A stretch of DNA of 12,703 nt from DAINBT01 sp036732785 (lineage in GTDB: Bacteria > Planctomycetota > Phycisphaerae > Sedimentisphaerales > SM23-30). The DNA lies in NCBI GenBank assembly GCA_964537505.1, contig CAZICK010000102.1, positions 1 through 12,703 of the forward strand, read 5' to 3'. The translations under genes were made by a program, and so were the position numbers. Positions 1 through 5,900 of the stretch are shown piece after piece. A model generated the notes under the pieces. The model searched no databases. It was given only the letters and a program-made list of their open reading frames with translations, and was not told where the DNA came from. The first letter of the stretch is position 1. The number at the start of each line of letters is the position of its first letter.

Positions 1-75
1 AGGCTGGGGCTCGGCAGGCTGGGGCTCGGCAGGCTGGGCTTCGACAGGCTGGGCCTCGACAGGCTGGGCCTCGGC
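1..75. repeat. 15-bp tandem repeat, five copies, in frame
   Basis: Five consecutive 15-bp units fill bases 1-75, two of them exactly AGGCTGGGGCTCGGC and three variants differing at one to three positions. On the minus strand each unit encodes the pentapeptide (A/V)E(A/P)QP. Because the period is a multiple of three, unit gain or loss would change linker length without breaking frame. The array reaches the window edge and may have more copies beyond it. Confidence 0.9.
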
Positions 76-882
76 CTGCTCGGAAGGTGTCTGGTCCTTG
101 TCCTCCGGCTCGTTTACTTCGGCTGACTCGGCATTCGGTTGATTAGCATCCCGTGGCGGCGGTGGTGGCGGGTTCCAGGAACTGCGTGGGGGGTTTGTTC
201 GAGATGTTCTTCCCGCGTCTTGCCGTGAAGAGGTCGCGGACCGTCTGACCAGAGGTGTCTTCGGTTTGCTCTGGGCAGGAGCGGCCGGCAACTCTTGCAG
301 ATTAACATGAGGATCCCGCTCCAGTTTTTGGTCTATTTTTACCCTCGCCTCGTCAAGCTTTTTTTTCAAAGCCTGGGTCTCAGGAGAATCGGGACGTCCT
401 TTCTCGGCCTCGGAGTATTGTAAAAATAACTCGAAAAATTCATCTTCAGGCGACGGAGCACCGCGTTTTTCGGTACGTTGCTCGCCGTTGTCAGACTGCT
501 CGGAAGAAGCCGACGAGTTTTTTTCGGAGGACTTACCATTTTTCTCCGCGGATTCTTTGTCGTCGGTTTTTTGTGTCTCTTGTGCTTGGGGCTGTTCTTT
601 TTGGCCCTGTTCACTTTCGGTCTGGGCCGATTGACCATTGCCGCTGCTTTCTTGTTCCGCCCGGCCCGTTCCGACGACGGTCCACAGCACAACAGTCAGT
701 AACAGCAATACAATAGCAACGGGCCAACTTCGCAAACTCAATGGCCCCTGCCAGAACTTGCTTTCTCGCAACGGCCCTGACAAAGAGTTTTCAGTATGAC
801 AATCCGGGAAATGTGACCGTTTAACCTTTGCCTTGTCATCGGCTTCGCGGTTATTATAATTGTCTTGATTATGAGTTTTCAT
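1..882 (-). CDS. Membrane-anchored low-complexity protein, N-terminal part only
   Basis: An ORF opens with ATG at 882-880 and stays open for 294 codons to the left edge, so its C-terminus is outside the window. Residues 1-52 are polar and probably cytoplasmic. Residues about 53-71 form one hydrophobic segment (WPVAIVLLLLTVVLWTVVG), read here as a signal anchor. Residues 75-145 are Gln/Glu/Lys/Ser-rich and likely disordered. Residues 146-186 carry a charged, probably helical stretch (EDEFFELFLQYSEAEKG and a following Lys/Glu-rich part). A Pro-rich stretch with six consecutive prolines follows, and the visible part ends in five pentapeptides of the form (A/V)E(A/P)QP. No enzymatic domain is visible. 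GGAG at 895-898 is a possible ribosome binding site but lies 12 nt from the ATG; in-frame TTG codons inside the ORF are alternative starts. Such anchor plus Pro-rich linker architecture could belong to a TonB-like, secretin-like or other envelope protein; the function is not recognised. That it is a real gene is inferred from its length, the clean membrane segment and a coherent composition. Confidence 0.68.
   Translation of the reverse strand, partial: MKTHNQDNYNNREADDKAKVKRSHFPDCHTENSLSGPLRESKFWQGPLSLRSWPVAIVLLLLTVVLWTVVGTGRAEQESSGNGQSAQTESEQGQKEQPQAQETQKTDDKESAEKNGKSSEKNSSASSEQSDNGEQRTEKRGAPSPEDEFFELFLQYSEAEKGRPDSPETQALKKKLDEARVKIDQKLERDPHVNLQELPAAPAQSKPKTPLVRRSATSSRQDAGRTSRTNPPRSSWNPPPPPPRDANQPNAESAEVNEPEDKDQTPSEQAEAQPVEAQPVEAQPAEPQPAEPQP
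833..860 (+). promoter_or_regulatory. Sigma70-like promoter for the lipoprotein gene
   Basis: TTGTCA at 833-838 (five of six matches to the -35 consensus) is followed after 16 nt by a perfect TATAAT at 855-860. Transcription would start near 867, leaving a leader of about 50 nt before the ATG at 918. The promoter lies entirely within the first 17 codons of the divergent gene on the other strand. Planctomycete promoter consensus is less well defined than that of proteobacteria, so this is a sequence match only. Confidence 0.5.
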
Positions 883-917
883 TTTTCAGGCACGCTCCAT
901 AAAAACAGGTTAAATCG

Positions 918-1388
918 ATGAACTACAACCGATTAATTATTTCTTTGCTTTTTATGACAATACTGTTGGCTTCCTGCGCCGGCCGAGCCGGGCAAAGGGT
1001 TGCCACGGATACCGCCGTTTCCAATACTGAAAACGCCGTACTTAAACCGCAACGTGAGTTTATCCAACGTCTCGTCGATGAAATCCTGTTGGCCCTGGCT
1101 GCTCACGATTACGACCGGATGGGCGAATTTGTCGAACCGAGCGAACCACATCTGTCCGGTCGGGAAATAGCGATGCGCCTGCTTGGCTCGCGGGCCTTTT
1201 CGCTGATACTGGATGCCTGGAATGCACAACATATCAAAGTGTCCTTCGATGACGACCTCCTCTGGGCAACCGCACAGCTAAATGTCTCAGTTCGCACCAG
1301 TCCCAATCGTCAGCCTAAAACAGTATCTTTTTCCTTTCGACTACATCGCCCGGCCGAGTCGGCTCCCTGGCGATTACACGTTCGCTAA
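918..1388 (+). CDS. Small predicted lipoprotein of unknown function
   Basis: A 156-residue protein. Its N-terminus (MNYNRLIISLLFMTILLASC) is a classical lipoprotein signal: a basic residue, a hydrophobic stretch and the lipobox LASC, so signal peptidase II would cleave before Cys20 and leave a membrane-anchored protein of 137 residues. The mature part has a linker to about residue 45, two probable helices (EFIQRLVDEILLALAAHDYD; about 62-71 and 85-104), then alternating strand-like segments ending in WRLHVR. Two N-terminal helices followed by a sheet is the order of NTF2-like/SnoaL-like folds, but no diagnostic motif was recognised. The start is ATG with a weak AGGT at 907-910, and a good promoter match lies at 833-860. 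It is divergent from the gene at 882-1 and convergent with the GspC-like gene. A pilotin role would fit its size and setting but is only a guess. Confidence 0.8.
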   Translation: MNYNRLIISLLFMTILLASCAGRAGQRVATDTAVSNTENAVLKPQREFIQRLVDEILLALAAHDYDRMGEFVEPSEPHLSGREIAMRLLGSRAFSLILDAWNAQHIKVSFDDDLLWATAQLNVSVRTSPNRQPKTVSFSFRLHRPAESAPWRLHVR

Positions 1389-1427
1389 CAATTTTATCAC
1401 GACTACACCGGGAAAACATCCAGTGAG

Positions 1428-1472
1428 ATGCCTGCCCAAACTTGAATATCTGACAACAATGGGCTTAGGCAT
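1428..1472. terminator. Possible bidirectional terminator hairpin
   Basis: Between the two convergent stop codons lies an inverted repeat: ATGCCT-GCCC at 1428-1437 pairs with GGGC-(TT)-AGGCAT at 1461-1472, ten base pairs with a two-base bulge and a 23-nt loop. Its position fits termination of both converging genes. The loop is large and there is no clean U tract on either side (a short TTTT follows further on the minus strand), so it is only a candidate. Confidence 0.3.
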
Positions 1473-1478
1473 GTTTCC

Positions 1479-2753
1479 TCATCCTTCCTCTTTGGGAGGA
1501 GGTCTATAACCGGGCCTCGAAATCCGTCCCGGTTGTGGTGGACTCGTTTTAGATGGCTCCGCGACTGGCGCCGGCAAAGACTTGGAAATCTCAAGAGGAA
1601 ACTCGAAACCTTCGCAAGTCAATACAACAGAACCATCGGACACTCGAGTAAGTGTGTAATTATCGATCGTCTCACCCACAAAAAACGCCTCGCTTTTGTT
1701 TTCTTGTGCTGATTTCTTGATCCAGGCGAGTCCGCCATTATATCCTTCTATCGTACCAACAAGGGTAAATCTCGGAGCAGGAGGCTTAGGTTGGCCGTAG
1801 GTTATGACAACCTGATTCTCTTTACCCATTGATATCTCGACAGGTTGCACTTCGGGGGTGATCCACTTGGAATTGGCTATGGGCTTGGACTCAATTGAAT
1901 ATGCCCCGACTTTCAGGTCACTGACCGTAGCCCCGCTATTGTTCCATGGTCCCCCTGTAACTCGCCATTGAGCCCCGGCAGCCACAACTCCCGGTGGAGT
2001 AATTGTCACCGTAAGACTGCCAACCTTAGGCGGAAGCGCCTTGGTATAGGTTGCCGATACTGTTGCAAGCTGGTCCTTGGATATCTTGGCGTTCAAACCG
2101 TCCGGCCGGTCCCATCCTGATATCGGTTTAAGCTCGATCTTGCGTGAACCCACCTGGGCTTTATCCCACGTAGCGTCGCTGTCCTGCCACGGCCCAGCGT
2201 CCACTCGCCACTTCCCACCCAGATCGATAACTTCCTGCGGAGCAATCGTTACTTTCAGTAAACCATATTCCGGTGGAGGTGTCTTTGTGTAGGTCACGGA
2301 ATGCTTAGTTGTTTGTTTTTTGGAAACCTTGACGGTCGTTTTCTCAGGAACGTCCCACCCCGCCACTGGTTTAAACTCCACATCCTGAGAACCAACAGCA
2401 ACCTTCTCTGCCATAACCCCGCTTGGCTGCCAGACTTTGCCCCCGACAATACGCCACTGAGCCCCGGCATTCGCAACTTCCGACGGAGCAATTGAGATCA
2501 TTACCGAACCAAACGGCGGCTCCCATCGCTCAGAATAAAGCCGAAGAGCTGCCATCAAACCGGAATCGTTATTACCGGTAAGTCCGTCGCTGCCCTTGCC
2601 CCCGGACAGCCCATTTCCGCCGGATAAACCTGATTTCTGCTGGGCCGAGGCCGATACGGAAACATATTCATCCAATTGGACTAGGCCCGCAATCAGGGCC
2701 ACTACCGCTACGAATGCCAAAGAGGCATTGATATACCACAAACGTTTGATCAC
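1479..2753 (-). CDS. GspC-HR-like bitopic protein with three beta repeats
   Basis: A 424-residue protein starting at GTG (2753-2751). An in-frame TAA six codons upstream and a well placed AAGGTG (2761-2766) fix this start. Residues about 10-26 form one membrane helix, followed by a Gly/Ser/Asn-rich linker (38-65). Three homologous units follow at about 82-157, 165-237 and 245-318, each with the pattern I.P..V...G..WR(V/I)...W..S...... .VG.....(E/K)..P...W..P and a closing TYTK/TYG strand. Such GAQWRV-type repeats occur in planctomycete and verrucomicrobial exported proteins. Residues about 328-390 (FTLVGTIEG, AWIKK, FFVGETID.Y.L..V..GSVVLTC.G..F.LEI) match the strand pattern of the HR domain of GspC/PilP, periplasmic clamp proteins of type II secretion and type IV pili. 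A Pro-rich tail follows; there is no PDZ domain. The HR assignment comes from pattern recognition, not a profile search. An alternative is an unrelated exported protein with the same strand rhythm. Confidence 0.78.
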   Translation of the reverse strand: MIKRLWYINASLAFVAVVALIAGLVQLDEYVSVSASAQQKSGLSGGNGLSGGKGSDGLTGNNDSGLMAALRLYSERWEPPFGSVMISIAPSEVANAGAQWRIVGGKVWQPSGVMAEKVAVGSQDVEFKPVAGWDVPEKTTVKVSKKQTTKHSVTYTKTPPPEYGLLKVTIAPQEVIDLGGKWRVDAGPWQDSDATWDKAQVGSRKIELKPISGWDRPDGLNAKISKDQLATVSATYTKALPPKVGSLTVTITPPGVVAAGAQWRVTGGPWNNSGATVSDLKVGAYSIESKPIANSKWITPEVQPVEISMGKENQVVITYGQPKPPAPRFTLVGTIEGYNGGLAWIKKSAQENKSEAFFVGETIDNYTLTRVSDGSVVLTCEGFEFPLEISKSLPAPVAEPSKTSPPQPGRISRPGYRPPPKEEG

Positions 2754-2977
2754 CGGTATCCACCTTCGTTACACGTTTTTGACTGTTCCCTCATTTTACT
2801 AAAGGTTAGACCATCAATCAGCCTGTCAGTTCCATCGCAACAAGCCAAAAGCCGACTTTGTTGCTAAACCTGTCATCTACACATCCGATACCGACTGAAT
2901 TTGGCCGGCTATCGAAGCCATAATTCCTTAAAAATAATACCTTTATAGCGTTTTTTCAGACCGCCGCCGGCAATGGC
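2754..2977. other. Intergenic spacer with an imperfect inverted repeat
   Basis: This 224-bp gap separates the beta-helix gene stop (TAG, 2980-2978) from the GspC-like start. GCAACAA at 2837-2843 pairs with TTGTTGC at 2858-2864 around a 14-nt loop. No U tract follows on either strand, so it is not a convincing intrinsic terminator. No strong -35/-10 pair for the downstream gene was found. Whether the GspC-like gene is read from the upstream operon or from its own promoter cannot be decided by eye. Confidence 0.35.
2761..2767 (-). promoter_or_regulatory. Ribosome binding site fixing a GTG start
   Basis: On the minus strand GAAGGTG ends 7 nt before the GTG at 2753-2751. The only upstream in-frame stop (TAA, 2771-2769) is six codons away and no ATG lies between, so GTG is the most likely start of the GspC-like gene. 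Confidence 0.65.
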
Positions 2978-5900
2978 CTATTCGGATTTACTCGCCTCGG
3001 ACGTACCGCCATAGGCGCCCTGGTTGACCGGCTCACCACCGGTATCACCCGCGTTAATACACGGGCTGGTCACGTTGTCGGTCTGCCAATCCTTCAATGA
3101 CGGGTTCCATCTGCCGTATTGGGATTGCAGGTGATAATCGCCGTCCATCCAGTAATCGTCATCTGGATCAGCCACTGTGCCGTTGTCACTCCAGAAACCC
3201 GGCGTATCATAAAACAGCGGATCGTCGCTGATATTATTACCACCGGTCCCGTTCCAGCCGTTTTCTACATTACTGTACGTGACCGAAAGCAGCCCGGGAT
3301 CATCGATGATTTGATCGGAACCGTTGTTCCATAAAATGCTGTTTGTGATAGCGATGCCGATCTGGCAGTTCCCAATCCTTATACCGCCGGCCGAATCCTC
3401 CGCCTGATTATCGGCAATACTGCAATGTTCGATGTTTATATCCCAGACGTAATCGGCAAATATACCTGCGCCATTCTGATCGGCATTGTTAGACGCAATT
3501 ATATTATGGTGCAGCTCGATGTTACCGCAGTGTTCCAACGCTATCCCGGCCCCATTCCGTTCAGCAATATTATTGCTGATAACACAATAACTTATAGTAG
3601 AAGATAAGCCGGGATCGTCATTGTTCGCCTCGGCAAGATAGAGACCGCCCCCCAACTCGGCATTATTGCCGCTGATAACGCAATGGGTGATAATAGTACT
3701 GTTGTTGTCTATAGATAAAATACCGCCGCCCTTGACTATATCATCGGAAGCGTCGCCGGTACCATTGTCATCCAGATAACCCAATCCCCCGGTAACGGTA
3801 AGACCTTTGATAACGACATCGTCAGCCTGGCCCTGCGCGAGAGTTATAACAGAAGCGTTTTCAGTGGTGTTATGACTGCCGTCAACAACGGTGGACATGA
3901 CAATATCGGGATCGCTGGGATCTGTACTTCCGATTGTCAGGCCGTTGCGGTTAATGATGATGCTCTCGAAGTACCGTCCCTTGGTGATTATGATTTCATC
4001 ATTATCTACAGCGTTGTTAAGGGCCTCACAAATCCCACGATACCATGTGCTCACCGTAGTGTTCCCCGCTACATGTACCAGGTTCACCAGTTGCGATAGA
4101 TATTGGGGATCGACCTGGTCGGCTTCGTCAGCGCCTATATCCACCCGGCAATAAGCCTGTCTCGGCTGACCGTCGATATCAAGATCGCCCTGTCTGTAAT
4201 CATAGTTGTCAATGCCCTTGTTGACACAGGGCGAACTGCTCGCCAGATGATAATCGCCGTTGCCCGGATCGACAAAAACCGGATCGGCATCGATATTGCC
4301 GTCTCCTTCCCAACCGCCCTGCACATCACAGTAGATAACAGAAATCAGATCGGCAACATTGGGATCGTTATCGACAATCTGCCCATTGCTGTTGCCCCAG
4401 AAAATACTCTCTGCCAGCGAAACATCCTGACAATCACCCAGCAGTTGCAGTCCCCCGCCGCCGGTGGTTGCTTCATTACCGGCTACCGTACAGAACTCCA
4501 GGTTAATTCGCTCAATATTGCCGGCGAATATCCCGCCGCCCATCGCCGCTTGATTATCGACGATCATGTTGTTATTGATTTCTACATCATTGCAGTCCAG
4601 CAGCATGATACCGCCGCCGTCGGCGTCGGCCTTATTATCGCTGACTGTGCAGTGGTCGATGGTCGCCTTCATAGTTGCCTGAAGATATATCCCGCCGCCC
4701 AGATCGGCCTGCTCATTGGATATGATATTGCAATGAGAAATAGTCATATCGCTGTTATAGGCCGAAAAGATACCGCCACCTTTCCACAGATCGTCATCGG
4801 TCTCGACCGTGTCATTGTCATCCAGATAACCGAGGCCGCCGGTAACAGTCAAACCTTCTATGGTGACCTCAGCCGCCTGGTTGGGCAGCAGACTGACCGT
4901 CGAAGCGTATAATGGATTATTGGGGTCAGGCTGGTACGGCTGACTTATCTCAATTCTGCTCCCGTCGATAACTGTCGCGTTGATCACATTGGGATCAGTC
5001 GGCGCCGTGCCCTTGAGCGTTATTTTTTTGTTGCCGATAGAAATATTTTCATAATAACGGCCCGGCGATATCACGATCTTGTCGGCGTCCTTAGCGGCAT
5101 CGAGCGCCTCCTGAATAGCGCAGTACCATTTGCTCTGAGTATTGTTGTTGACCACATTGAGCAGTCCTTCGGGACTCAGGTCCGCCAGTTCGCACGCACC
5201 GATATCGACCCGGCAATAAGCGACCCGACTGTTACCGTCCAGATCGAGTTCTTTGGGATCGTCCAGATAATCGGGATCGCCGGCATTTATACATGGAGAA
5301 GTGGTTCTGAACCGGTAATCGTGTTCGATCCAGGTATTGGGATTGTTACTGTCAGTGTAATAGCCGTCGAAATCAGGATCGTCCTCGATGTTGTCCTGAC
5401 CCGGTCCGCTCCATCCGTTTTGTATATCGCAGTAATTCAAAGTCACATTCGCGGGATCCGCGAAAATCTGGTCCGGATTATTAGGATCGTCAATCTGGTT
5501 GTTCCATAGAATAGTGCTCCCGATCGTAATTGCCCCACTGCCGCCGGAGCAGAAACCGTAGTTGCCGTTGCCTTTGATGGTACACAAGTTAACGTTGTAA
5601 CCGGATGTATCCTCGCAGTAGAGTCCCCCGGCAATCGAGGCTGCTGTATTGCTGACGATCGCACAACTATTAACAGTTACATTGCTGGCGTCGCGCAGCG
5701 CTACGGCCCCGCCGAACTGATCGGCGCTGTTACCCTTAATAACGCAACTGGTAATAGACGCCTGAGAACCGGAACAACTAACACCTCCGCCCCAGTCGGC
5801 GTTGTTATCCGAGATCACACATTTGGTTATAGTGGGACTGCTTCCCAGGCAGAAAACACCGCCCCCGTACCGTTCGCCTGCCATAAAGGATGTACCGCCG

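Noticed and set aside
366..692. Arg/Lys/Pro-rich minus-strand frame of 108 codons
   Set aside because: It is an alternative frame of the longer 882-1 ORF, which has a membrane segment and reads through the same region without a stop; this frame has no recognisable domain.
478..702. Hydrophobic plus-strand frame of 74 codons resembling a small membrane protein
   Set aside because: It is antisense to the Lys/Glu/Gln-rich part of the 882-1 ORF; the complement of such codons gives Phe/Leu-rich shadows. No ribosome binding site was seen.
933..1232. Minus-strand frame of 99 codons over the lipoprotein gene
   Set aside because: The plus-strand reading has a clear lipobox signal and promoter; the minus frame has no signal, domain or ribosome binding site.
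4103..4912. 269-codon plus-strand open frame, and other long plus-strand frames between 3119 and 7492
   Set aside because: They lie wholly antisense to the beta-helix gene, which has a signal peptide and four consistent modules. Their Ile/Val/Ala-rich, repetitive composition mirrors the complementary codons of that gene.
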